Positions 23,409 through 32,092 of a DNA stretch of 36,859 nucleotides are shown here, piece by piece (position 1 is the stretch's first letter; every line of letters begins with the position of its first letter). Location: the NCBI GenBank assembly GCA_030950375.1, contig JAUZRN010000058.1, positions 1 to 36,859 on the forward strand, read 5' to 3'. The translations under genes were made by a program, and so were the position numbers. This DNA is from Rhodothermus sp. (GTDB lineage: Bacteria; Bacteroidota; Rhodothermia; Rhodothermales; Rhodothermaceae). Under the pieces are notes generated by a model that was not told where the DNA came from, made no database searches, and saw only the letters and a program-made list of their open reading frames with translations.

Positions 23409-26312
23409 ATGGAAAAGGTGAGATTTCTTGTCCTTGGGATGCTGTTAGCCCTCATCCCTCTTGGGGCACAGGCGCAGGGCGTTCTTCGAGGACAGGTAAC
23501 CGATGCAGAAACTGGAGAGCCGTTGCCAGGCGCCAATATTTTGTTGGTTGAGCTGCAGCGAGGAGCCGCTGCGGACATTGATGGCAACTATGAGATTGTG
23601 GATATTCCGCTGGGGACCTACACCTTGCGGGTATCCTTTGTAGGCTATCGGACGCTGGAGCGGTCGGTGGAAGTGCAGGCCGGGGTGCAAGAGTTGAATC
23701 TGGAACTGCAGCCTGATTATACCGGCCTGGAGGAGATCGTGGTGACCGGTATTGCTTCGCGCACGTCCAAGGCGCGGGCTGAAGTGGCCGTCTCCCGCAT
23801 TAACACCGAGGAATTGTTGCAGCAAAATGCCTATCAGGACATCACCGCCATGGTGAATGGAAAAATCGCGGGCGTGACGGCCAAGCAGGCGACAGGCAAT
23901 GTAGGCGGTGGATTGCGATTCATTGTACGGGCCGATGCGGCGCTGAACGGTAATGGCCAGCCGGTGATCTATGTGGATGGGGTGCGGATCGACAATGCTG
24001 AGATCGCCGGCTTTTTCACGGGTGGGCAGGAGTTTTCGATGCTGGCCAATCTCAATCCGGAGGATATTGAAAGTATTGAGGTGCTCAAAGGGCCTGCCGG
24101 CGCTGCTCTGTACGGCACCAGTGGAGCCAATGGCGTGATCCTTATCCGAACCAAGCGGGGACGGACGGGAGATTTCCGGGTGCAGTACAAGCGCGTAATT
24201 GGGGCTAACCAGCAGCTCAAGAAGTATACCCTTGACACCTCACCCACCCCGGATGTGGCGAATGGCTTTTTCCGAGATGGCGTCATCAGCCAGCACACCA
24301 TTTCAATCAGCGGAGGAACGGCCAATGTACGCTACTATACCTCCTATGATCGACGCAAGGAGGAGGGCCACATCCTGAACAATGCAATGGACCGTCAGAC
24401 CTTCCAGGCCAACTTTGATGCCTTTCCCAATGATAAGATTACGATCCGTGCGAGTGCAGGCTATACCTATAATGAAATGGACCTGCCCCAGAACGATAAC
24501 AACATTCTGGGCTTTCTGGGGAACACGTTGCTGGCTACCCGGCCTTTCATCTTTGAGGACAGTACAGATCTGGTGGATGTGACAGACCGCTCTCGGATTA
24601 CCGAATTCCTGGGATCGGTCGAGATAACCTATACCCCCATGGACAACATGGAAGTGCGGGCCGCAATCGGATACCAGGGCTCGGACTTCCGGGAAGATCG
24701 GACTTTGCCGCGGGGCATTGATGTCACGACCAATGGACGCCGCTCGATTTTCACTCGGCGCAACCAGCAGTACACGTACGATTTCAACGCGCGTTATACC
24801 TATAACATCCTGCCCAATCTGGAAGCGACCACCATTGCTGGTGGGCAGGCGTTCAACCGGATCCTGCGCACCTTCTTTATGCAGAAAGAGAATTTTATCA
24901 GCGAGCTTATTTCTAACATTGGCGCAGGATCGGAATTTATCAACGGGGATGAAGGCTTTGCCCACAGCCGAGAAGCCGGAATCTATGTGCAGCAGGAATT
25001 CGCCTATGCCAATCGGCTGTTTGTCTCGCTGGGACTGCGGCGGGACTACGCCAGTGCGGTTGGTCGGAAAGCGCCCAGCATTTTCTATCCAAAGGCCAGC
25101 ATGGCCCTCCGGCTGGATCAGTTTGACTTCACGCCGGATTTCTTCACGCTGCTGAAGCCCCGCATAGCTTATGGCGAGACCGGCGTGTTGCCCGGTCCCT
25201 TAGATGGCTTTGCGCTGTTGTTCGGGGCGGAGCCTTCCGGCTATGGTGCAGGCGCGACGCCTGATCAGATCGGCAATCCGGAAATTGAGCCCGAGCGCGT
25301 GCGGGAGCTGGAGGTGGGCTTCGATGCTGAGCTGTATAACCGTATCGGTATCGAGTTCACCTATTATCGGCAGTGGGCCACCAACTCGATCATCGACTTT
25401 CGGAATCCGCCGTCCACCGGCTTGATTGCTTCGGCGGTGCCCTTTAACGTCGGTGAATCGCAGGGCTGGGGAATTGAATCGGCTCTGACGGCCAACGTCT
25501 GGCGTACGCGAAACTATAGCCTGGACTTTACCTTCATCTGGAACTGGAGTCGGAATGAGGTAAAGGATCTGGGAGGCGCGCAGCCGATCTTTGATCCCTT
25601 TGACGTCAATGTCATCAAAGAGGGACTGCCTCGTTCAGCCTTCTACACGTTCCGCTCCAAGGCTGTCTTTGATCCGAACACCGGCGAATATCTGGGTTCG
25701 GAGGTGATCAAGGATGAAAATGGCGAGGCCAAGCGCTTCTATCTGGGCACGCCCTATCCGGAGCACAGTGGGTCGTTCTCGGTCAACTTCCGCTTCCTCC
25801 GGAACTTTACTTTCTATGCGCTGGCCGACTGGCAGCTGGGGTTGAACGTGTTCAACCTGACCAAGCTGTTCCAGGTGCGCTTTGGCGGCAACAAAGAGCG
25901 GAACATTCTGGCAGCCAAGCTGGGGCTGTTGGATCCAGATACCTTCGAGTACACCAAGGGCATTACCCCGCTGGAGCCAGGCACGCCCGAGTATCGTGAG
26001 GCTGCTGAGCGTCATGCAGCCCTGGACGGCAACTACGATGGTAACTTTATAGAAGATGGGGACTTCCTGCGGATTCGGGAACTCAGCCTCCGCTACGACT
26101 TCACGGACCTGCTCCGGCGTTCTGCAATGGGGCGCCATATCCGCGGCCTGAGCGTGGCCATCTCGGCCCAGAATGTTGCGCTGTTCACAAAGTATAGCGG
26201 TATGGATCCCGAGCTGAACTTTGCCGGTGGTCGTGGGCTGATCCGTGGGCAGGACTTCCTGACGCTGCCGATTCCACGGGTTATCTACGCCACAATTATG
26301 GTAACGCTGTGA
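23409..26312 (+). CDS. SusC/RagA-family TonB-linked outer membrane receptor
   Basis: This 967-residue outer-membrane porter has a signal peptide (1-22, ending AQA). A carboxypeptidase-regulatory-like barrel (about 24-105, VLRGQVTDAETGEPLPGANI) and a TonB-contact motif LEEIVVTG (107-114) follow. The plug runs to about 245 (NPEDIESIEVLKGPAGAALYGTSG), and a 22-strand-type barrel forms the rest. It would import a bulky nutrient, such as an oligosaccharide or peptide, captured by the SusD partner encoded next, using proton-motive force via TonB. No glycoside hydrolase or other substrate-specific enzyme is near, so the substrate is unknown. The start is at an ATG with a pyrimidine-rich, SD-less leader. 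Confidence 0.96.
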   Translation: MEKVRFLVLGMLLALIPLGAQAQGVLRGQVTDAETGEPLPGANILLVELQRGAAADIDGNYEIVDIPLGTYTLRVSFVGYRTLERSVEVQAGVQELNLELQPDYTGLEEIVVTGIASRTSKARAEVAVSRINTEELLQQNAYQDITAMVNGKIAGVTAKQATGNVGGGLRFIVRADAALNGNGQPVIYVDGVRIDNAEIAGFFTGGQEFSMLANLNPEDIESIEVLKGPAGAALYGTSGANGVILIRTKRGRTGDFRVQYKRVIGANQQLKKYTLDTSPTPDVANGFFRDGVISQHTISISGGTANVRYYTSYDRRKEEGHILNNAMDRQTFQANFDAFPNDKITIRASAGYTYNEMDLPQNDNNILGFLGNTLLATRPFIFEDSTDLVDVTDRSRITEFLGSVEITYTPMDNMEVRAAIGYQGSDFREDRTLPRGIDVTTNGRRSIFTRRNQQYTYDFNARYTYNILPNLEATTIAGGQAFNRILRTFFMQKENFISELISNIGAGSEFINGDEGFAHSREAGIYVQQEFAYANRLFVSLGLRRDYASAVGRKAPSIFYPKASMALRLDQFDFTPDFFTLLKPRIAYGETGVLPGPLDGFALLFGAEPSGYGAGATPDQIGNPEIEPERVRELEVGFDAELYNRIGIEFTYYRQWATNSIIDFRNPPSTGLIASAVPFNVGESQGWGIESALTANVWRTRNYSLDFTFIWNWSRNEVKDLGGAQPIFDPFDVNVIKEGLPRSAFYTFRSKAVFDPNTGEYLGSEVIKDENGEAKRFYLGTPYPEHSGSFSVNFRFLRNFTFYALADWQLGLNVFNLTKLFQVRFGGNKERNILAAKLGLLDPDTFEYTKGITPLEPGTPEYREAAERHAALDGNYDGNFIEDGDFLRIRELSLRYDFTDLLRRSAMGRHIRGLSVAISAQNVALFTKYSGMDPELNFAGGRGLIRGQDFLTLPIPRVIYATIMVTL

Positions 26313-26317
26313 CCAAC

Positions 26318-26342
26318 GGGGGTGGGAAGCTTTCCCACCCCC
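26318..26342 (+). promoter_or_regulatory. Perfect hairpin between susC and susD
   Basis: GGGGGTGGGAA pairs exactly with TTCCCACCCCC around a three-base loop, starting six bases after the susC stop. No T-run follows. It could act as a weak attenuator, a processing point or an mRNA stabiliser that sets the SusC:SusD ratio. Confidence 0.75.
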
Positions 26343-26388
26343 TCCTGCACCCAATCAGTTTGTGCAACCAACCATGTGGAATTACGCC

Positions 26389-27651
26389 ATGAAACGTTAT
26401 CTCACGCTGGTAAGTGGCAGCCTGCTGTTACTGGTCGGGTTGCTGGCCGGCTGCGACACCTTTGTCGAAGATGTGGATCCGCCGATTGACACCATTCCAG
26501 ACGAACGATTGAATGACCCGGATCAGATCCCTTTCCTGGTTCTGGGAGTGCATGCGCGTTTTGCGGATACCTATGGAGGGCTGGCCTTGCTGGGAGGTGG
26601 ACTCTCTGACGAGCTCTTTTTTGACCAGAATGTGCCCGGAGCCACGTTCCCCTCTTATCGGGAAATCGATCAGGGGGATATTTTGTTGGACAATAACTCA
26701 GTCGATGGCGTCTATAACGACGTCGGAGAGCTGCGTTTCCTGGCCGACAACCTGGTCGAGCGCATCGATAATATGGGAGATGTGCCGGCCGATCTGGCAA
26801 CATTGGGGCGCTTCGTTGGATACTTCTATGGAGGGGTGGCCCGGTACTTTTACGCCACCTACTTTGGCCTGAACCCGGATGAGGGCGGAGGAGTTATCGA
26901 CGCGGGCCCCTTTATTCCATCGAATCAGATGTATGACCTGGCGCTGGAAAAACTAAACGCCGCCCTGCAAAACCTGCCGCAGCAACTCCAGATCGGAGAC
27001 GTAACCTTCACGCAGGCACAATTGCGGCGGGTAGTGAACTCTGTGATTGCACGGGTTCATCTGTACAAAGGAGATTATGCGGCGGCCACCCAGGCAGCCC
27101 TGAATGGCATGCAGCCAGGCGATCCGCCGTTCCTGGCACTTTTCAGCGTGGAAGCCCCGAATGACTTCTACTTCGGTGGGGGACCAGGACGCACGCAGTT
27201 TGTGCCGGATTGGCGCTTTGCCCAGTACGTCGAGGATGATCCTTCTGAAGTAGCGCGGGTTCCGCTATGGACCAAGGTAGGAAATGATGGGGTAACCATC
27301 TACTACATTCAGGGCAAATACATGAGTCAGGATTCTCCCATTCCCTTTATGACCTGGCAGGAAAATCACCTGATGCTGGCCGAACTGGGAGCGATCCGGG
27401 GGCAGGACCTCGGGGGGCTGGATCCACTGACGCTCATTAACGAGGTGCGGCAGAGTCATGGGGTTACGCTACTGCCTTCCGGTACGACCGTGGACGAAGA
27501 CCTGATCCTGGAGGAGCGAGATAAAGAGCTGTTTGTACAGGGAGCGCGGCTGCCAGACCAGCGCCGCTTCAACCGGTGGCACCTGCCACCAGGTCGATGG
27601 ATGTATCTGCCCATTACGCAGAACGAACGGAACGCCAACCCGAATCTGTAA
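26389..27651 (+). CDS. SusD/RagB-family nutrient-binding lipoprotein
   Basis: This 420-residue outer-membrane lipoprotein has a signal ending LAGC, with lipid on C22. Helical SusD-like repeats follow (YDLALEKLNAALQNLPQQL, VIARVHLYKGDYAAATQAAL). The family-typical end is YLPITQNERNANPNL. It should form the lid on the SusC porter encoded upstream and bind the substrate. The ATG at 26389 puts the signal at the N-terminus; ATG 26374 and GTG 26362 are also in frame. It is shorter than many SusD proteins (about 500 residues). A strong terminator follows. Confidence 0.93.
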   Translation: MKRYLTLVSGSLLLLVGLLAGCDTFVEDVDPPIDTIPDERLNDPDQIPFLVLGVHARFADTYGGLALLGGGLSDELFFDQNVPGATFPSYREIDQGDILLDNNSVDGVYNDVGELRFLADNLVERIDNMGDVPADLATLGRFVGYFYGGVARYFYATYFGLNPDEGGGVIDAGPFIPSNQMYDLALEKLNAALQNLPQQLQIGDVTFTQAQLRRVVNSVIARVHLYKGDYAAATQAALNGMQPGDPPFLALFSVEAPNDFYFGGGPGRTQFVPDWRFAQYVEDDPSEVARVPLWTKVGNDGVTIYYIQGKYMSQDSPIPFMTWQENHLMLAELGAIRGQDLGGLDPLTLINEVRQSHGVTLLPSGTTVDEDLILEERDKELFVQGARLPDQRRFNRWHLPPGRWMYLPITQNERNANPNL

Positions 27652-27675
27652 TTCTGGGCTGGACGAGCGAAAAGC

Positions 27676-27715
27676 GTGGGCCGCCCGGACTTTAGACGGG
27701 CGGCCCGCTTTTTTT
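27676..27715 (+). terminator. Rho-independent terminator of the susC-susD operon
   Basis: GGGCCGCCCG (27678-27687) pairs perfectly with CGGGCGGCCC (27697-27706) around a nine-base loop and is followed by GC and seven T residues. Confidence 0.95.
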
Positions 27716-27777
27716 CAGAACTCTTGAGATGGTTGCGCGTGCAAAGTAAGGGCGCGCTATCTGTCGAAAAAACTGAT

Positions 27778-29958
27778 ATGTGGGGGCTTCTCCTCGGGCT
27801 CTGGCTACGTAGCGTTGTTCCAGCCGTTGATTCGCTGGAGCAGTGGGTTCAGCAAGGCGTTGCGCTTCTTCCGGAGCATCCTGCTCAAGCGGCCACCGCC
27901 TTCGTTCAGGTTGTGCAGGTGGACTCAACCTACATTTCCCCCCGACATGGGGCCGTGCTCTTCTGGTTAGGGCAAAGCCTGTGGTTGCTGGACCGGCAGG
28001 AAGAAGCGCTGACGTTGTGGGAACGTGGGCTGGCCCTGTTGCAACAGCGTGGGTGGGTAGATGTAAGAATGGCAGATGCCTATGTGCGGCGGGTTTTCAT
28101 GGTGCAAGATCGATCGCGTTATGCCCGCGGCGCGCAGGTCTATCAGCAACTGCTGGCACTTCTGGACGACCAGGCATTAGATGCGGAGGCGCTGCAACTG
28201 CTCCAACCGCATCTTGAAGCACTTTCCTGGATCTTGCCGCCTGCCGTTGCAGCCCGCGCTGATTTAGCCGGACTTATCCAACAAAAACGAGTTACGCGGC
28301 CGGGTATTGGACAGTTGTTGTTAGCCTGGTGGCGCAGCCAGGATCCGCTTCCCGTAACACGCCGCAATGAACGGCTGGAAGAACATCTGGAACGCGTGGG
28401 CTATGCGCTGACCCACTTTGTGGATCCGGACGAAGGATTCGACGATCGCGCACGCATTTATGTACGCCTGGGCCCCCCCTGGCGTCGGGTGCGGCTTTCC
28501 GTGAGCAATCCCTGGCTTCGCCGCAAAGTGTTCGCGCGCATGCCTACGCTTATGGAAATCCAGCTCCCTCGCGGCGAATTCTGGGTCTATCGCCACATCG
28601 ATGGAGATGCTCAATACGTCTTTGTAAGTCGAGATAACAAACCATACCGGCTCGGTACTTCATTTGATCTGCTGCCTTCGACGTTACTCAACGGTATTGG
28701 AGCAACAACGCGAGGGCAGGAGAAGGCCCGGGCGACCATCCGTATTCTGGCGGAACTGTACGGACAGCTGGCAACCAATCATCCGCTTTTCGGACTGCGC
28801 TATCAGGATCTGGCCACGTACGCCCTCTGGTTAGATGAACTGGAACTGGCCGAAGAAACCGCCAACTGGGTCCGGCTGCGTTCTCAGGTAACCGATCTAC
28901 CCGACGAGTTGGATCCCGAAACGCAGCGCCGGCTCAATATGGCTGAGATGATGGGCGTTCCGGTTATGGGCGGGATGCGTTATCCGGGCCTGGGGCTTGC
29001 GGATCAGCCTCCGCACCTTTTTGCGCTCCGCATGATTCAGGAGGGCAAAATCGAAGAGGATGAGGCTATCCTACGGCGGGAAGAGCACGTACCCCGCGTA
29101 TATAGCAATCTTTTTGAAGAAGTTGAACCCCTCCCGGTTGCGGTTCGGCTGGCGCGCTTTTTAGATGCAGATGGTACGACCCGGACGCGCCTCTACTGGT
29201 CAGCTTCCAATAAGGCGTTCCAACCCGGCAAGCTAGCCCAAAAGCGGCTCCGAGAAGCAGGTATGATCAGCGCCGATTTTCTGGTCACCGCGACCCTGGC
29301 TCAGCGCGACAGGGCCTATCGAACACGTACGCTGCATATGCGTCGGCAGCAGGTGTGGCGGGCAGACCTGAGAAGCGAGGGCGTAGCGGATCCTGTGCTG
29401 CTTGAAGCTCAAGGGGATACGGGGCTTTATCACCTGGTGCTGCAAATTTCGCAGTTTGCGCTGGATCGTACGACGCGCCCCCCTCGTCCTGGACCGCTCC
29501 TGAAAATTACGTCGATTCGCTTTGATTCACTCCAGGCGCTTAACGCAGATCCGGCGGTATTGGAGATGAGCGATCTATTACCCCTATGGTACGATCCAGC
29601 AGCAGGCGATACGCTGCCGGGCCGGCCTTATCCATTCGCCCGGTTGACGCTGGACGTTCCGCTGGCGCTTTACTTTGAAGTTTATCATCTGACGTTTGGC
29701 ACTGACGATCGCACGCACTACGAGGTATCTTACGAAGTGCGGCGGCGTGAGAAGGGAGGGCTATTGCAGCGGGAACGAGAAGTGCAGACGACGTCGCGTA
29801 CGGTCTACGAAGGCATGAATCGAACCGTCCGTGAGTATATTGTGCTGGATTTGCAAGACTGGCGCGGTGCGCGTTCAGTGGAGATTGTGGTACGGGTTCG
29901 TGATTTGATTTCCGGGCAGGAAGTGGCACGCAGCCTTACTTTTGAAGTCGGTTCTTAA
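27778..29958 (+). CDS. GWxTD-domain protein with variant motif
   Basis: The 726-residue protein starts at an ATG (27778) after the susD terminator; the frame is open further upstream but runs through that terminator. A hydrophobic N-terminus (MWGLLLGLWLRSVV) suggests export. Helical, TPR-like repeats cover about 20-160. The GWxTD region (about 200-240) reads ERVGYALTHFVDPDEGFDDR and then ARIYVRLGPP; the usual GWxTDRG becomes GFDDRA here. The C-terminal third is beta-rich (YFEVYHLTFG, THYEVSYEVRRR, VEIVVRVRDLISGQEVARS), as in other GWxTD proteins. These are common in Bacteroidota and related phyla, but their function is not established. It is two bases upstream of the MGMT-like gene. Confidence 0.8.
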   Translation: MWGLLLGLWLRSVVPAVDSLEQWVQQGVALLPEHPAQAATAFVQVVQVDSTYISPRHGAVLFWLGQSLWLLDRQEEALTLWERGLALLQQRGWVDVRMADAYVRRVFMVQDRSRYARGAQVYQQLLALLDDQALDAEALQLLQPHLEALSWILPPAVAARADLAGLIQQKRVTRPGIGQLLLAWWRSQDPLPVTRRNERLEEHLERVGYALTHFVDPDEGFDDRARIYVRLGPPWRRVRLSVSNPWLRRKVFARMPTLMEIQLPRGEFWVYRHIDGDAQYVFVSRDNKPYRLGTSFDLLPSTLLNGIGATTRGQEKARATIRILAELYGQLATNHPLFGLRYQDLATYALWLDELELAEETANWVRLRSQVTDLPDELDPETQRRLNMAEMMGVPVMGGMRYPGLGLADQPPHLFALRMIQEGKIEEDEAILRREEHVPRVYSNLFEEVEPLPVAVRLARFLDADGTTRTRLYWSASNKAFQPGKLAQKRLREAGMISADFLVTATLAQRDRAYRTRTLHMRRQQVWRADLRSEGVADPVLLEAQGDTGLYHLVLQISQFALDRTTRPPRPGPLLKITSIRFDSLQALNADPAVLEMSDLLPLWYDPAAGDTLPGRPYPFARLTLDVPLALYFEVYHLTFGTDDRTHYEVSYEVRRREKGGLLQREREVQTTSRTVYEGMNRTVREYIVLDLQDWRGARSVEIVVRVRDLISGQEVARSLTFEVGS

Positions 29959-29960
29959 GG

Positions 29961-30356
29961 ATGGGGCGACAGCGAGGCAGTGGCCGCGAGGCGGATACTG
30001 CGCAGCGTGATTTTTTTGGGCGGGTGTGGGAGGTGGTAGCCCGCATCCCACCGGGACGGGTCACCACATACGGACATATTGCCGAATACCTGGGTTCGCG
30101 TAGCGCTGCCCGAACGGTTGGCTGGGCGCTGAACGCGGCAGCCGGATCGGACCTGCCCTGCCACCGGGTAGTCAATCGTCGGGGAGAGCTGACCGGTCGC
30201 ATGCATTTCGAAGGGCCCTTCGTCATGGAAGAACGCCTGCGTAGCGAAGGCGTCACATTTACCGAAGACGGCCGCGTCGATCTTTCTCGCCATCTGTGGA
30301 TTCCAGGCCAGGACGAAGACAACTCTGAGCATTCCCCTCGGGGCGGGATGCCTTGA
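29961..30356 (+). CDS. Single-domain MGMT / alkyltransferase-like protein with PCHRV
   Basis: The 131-residue protein is the DNA-binding domain of O6-alkylguanine-DNA alkyltransferase without the usual N-terminal domain, the size of an alkyltransferase-like (ATL) protein. RVWEVVARIPPGRVTTYGHIA (21-41) is the recognition-helix region with the base-flipping context. ATLs typically have Trp in the active-site motif, but here it is PCHRV with Cys67, as in true MGMT. It may therefore repair alkylated guanine directly, or may flag lesions for nucleotide-excision repair. A charged tail of about 15 residues follows the domain. It starts two bases after the GWxTD gene and is probably translationally coupled to it. 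Confidence 0.88.
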   Translation: MGRQRGSGREADTAQRDFFGRVWEVVARIPPGRVTTYGHIAEYLGSRSAARTVGWALNAAAGSDLPCHRVVNRRGELTGRMHFEGPFVMEERLRSEGVTFTEDGRVDLSRHLWIPGQDEDNSEHSPRGGMP

Positions 30357-30773
30357 AATGCGTCGGACCAGCGCGTTTGTGAGTCTGTAAAGCAACCGTT
30401 CCCGTAGCTCGAACGGTAAAACAGGCAGCCCAGCGAGTTGCAAAAGGACTGCTTCTGGTTGGAGTCCGCTTGCCGTCATGCTGGCGTACAGGTGCAGCCA
30501 TCCTGTTGTCCAGGTGAGTTGCCGGGAAGGAGTGTAGCGTGGAAGTCATGATGCGGGAATGCGTCGTGCGTTCTGTCGGCCGTTCCTGCCGGGCGTTTTA
30601 CAACCTGGAGGTTCGGTTGAGCGGCTTCTGGCTTCGGTGTGGGGAGTTCGGACAACGCCTGCAAGTGGCCTCCAGCAGCAACGAAGTGTCGGCAATATTT
30701 ATGCGACAAAATCAATATCGGGAAAATACGCTTCTTCTCGGCCTGTCTGTTGGCATGAAACGGTCGGAGCCTT
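30357..30773. other. Gene-poor gap of 417 bp
   Basis: Frames are open on both strands: a plus-strand frame from 30548 (MMRECVVRSVGRSCRAFYN...), and a minus-strand frame from 30479 whose first part (PFELRERLLYRLTNALVRR) looks protein-like but then runs antisense through the MGMT-like gene. None has a good ribosome-binding site or known motif. A decayed gene is possible. Confidence 0.35.
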
Positions 30774-32075
30774 TCAGGGTTGAGCAGCTACCGGATGGCC
30801 GGCCAGGCGATCGAGGACGTCCCAGAAGCCGGGAAACGAGATGCGGGTGCATTCAGCCCCTTCAATAAGCGTCTCACCTTCGGCCACCAGTCCGGCTACC
30901 CCCATGGCCATGGCAATGCGGTGATCGTCAAAGCTACGGACGGTGGTGCCGCGGAGCCGACGGCCGCCTTCGATCGCCAGACCGTCGTCGAATACTTCGA
31001 CGCACGCGCCCAGAGCTTGCAGGTTTTCGGCCATGGCTGCGATGCGATCGGTTTCCTTGACCCGCAGCTCGGCAGCGTCCCGGATTTCGGTGCGGCCGGT
31101 GGCACAGGCAGCAGCCACGGCCAACACAGGGATTTCGTCGATCAGGTTTGGAATGAGGGCCCCGCCCACATGGATGCCGTGCAGCGTGCTGCTGCGCACG
31201 ATCAGGTCGGCGATAGGTTCGCCGCCGTAGTTTCGCTCGTTCTCGACAATAATCTCGGCGCCCATGGCTCGCAGCACGTCGAGCAGGGCTGCACGAGACG
31301 GATTGAGCCCTACACCGGGCAGGCGGATTTCGCTGTCGGGCACGATCGTGCCGGCCACCAAGAAAAAGGCCGCGGCCGAAAAATCGCGGGGGATCGTCCA
31401 GGTGCGGGCCGGGATGCGCTGTCCCCCCTGTACAGTCAGGTAACGCTCACCTGCTATTTCCACCACACTCAGGCCCAGCATGCGCTCGGTATGATCCCGG
31501 GAAGGGATAGGTTCGATGACGGTCGTTTCTCCTTCGGCGAACAAGCCAGCCAGCAACACGCACGATTTGACCTGTGCTGACGGCACGGGGAGCCGATAGG
31601 TAATGCCCCGCAGCTTACGGCCACCTCGAATATGGATAGGCGCATGACCGTCGGTGAGCGTCAACGTGGCACCCATCTGGCGCAGCGGAGCGGCGATGCG
31701 CTCCATCGGGCGACGACTGAGCGAAGCATCTCCAACAAGCGTGCTGTCGAAGGGTTGTCCGGCCAGAATTCCAGCCAGCAGGCGCATTGTGGTGCCCGAG
31801 TTGCCACAGTCGAGCGGGCGATCCGGAGCCTGCAGGCCTTCCAGCCCACGGCCCTCGACGATCAGAATGCCATGCGCGTCTTCCGTAATGGAAACGCCCA
31901 GCTGCCGCAGACACGAAAGCGTGGACTGCGGATCGGCGGCTGACGAATAGTTCACCAGGCGTGAGGTGCCGTCGGCCAGAGCCGCCAGCAGAGCAGCCCG
32001 GTGGGCGATGGACTTGTCCGGGGGCAACTCGACAATGCCCAGCAGGCTTCGGGCTTGCGACACGCGCTGGATCAT
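30774..32075 (-). CDS. aroA: 3-phosphoshikimate 1-carboxyvinyltransferase (EPSP synthase)
   Basis: This 433-residue enzyme joins phosphoenolpyruvate and shikimate-3-phosphate in the aromatic amino acid pathway. Substrate-site motifs are PPDKSIAHRA, CGNSGTTMRLLAG, SRRPMERI, PSAQVKSC and LIDEIPVLAVAAA (catalytic Asp), and ELRVKETDRI near the end. RDHTE and SAQVK are characteristic of class II enzymes, which tolerate glyphosate; the DKS motif lacks the preceding Gly, so the class call is tentative. The ATG at 32075 was chosen, 17 bp after the adenosine deaminase stop; the frame continues upstream inside that gene without being needed. Confidence 0.95.
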   Translation of the reverse strand: MIQRVSQARSLLGIVELPPDKSIAHRAALLAALADGTSRLVNYSSAADPQSTLSCLRQLGVSITEDAHGILIVEGRGLEGLQAPDRPLDCGNSGTTMRLLAGILAGQPFDSTLVGDASLSRRPMERIAAPLRQMGATLTLTDGHAPIHIRGGRKLRGITYRLPVPSAQVKSCVLLAGLFAEGETTVIEPIPSRDHTERMLGLSVVEIAGERYLTVQGGQRIPARTWTIPRDFSAAAFFLVAGTIVPDSEIRLPGVGLNPSRAALLDVLRAMGAEIIVENERNYGGEPIADLIVRSSTLHGIHVGGALIPNLIDEIPVLAVAAACATGRTEIRDAAELRVKETDRIAAMAENLQALGACVEVFDDGLAIEGGRRLRGTTVRSFDDHRIAMAMGVAGLVAEGETLIEGAECTRISFPGFWDVLDRLAGHPVAAQP

Positions 32076-32092
32076 GGACTGTCCAACCAGTT

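Noticed and set aside
29955-30479. 174-codon minus-strand frame across the MGMT-like gene
   Set aside because: Most of it is antisense to an intact MGMT-type domain; its first 60 codons alone are not enough evidence.
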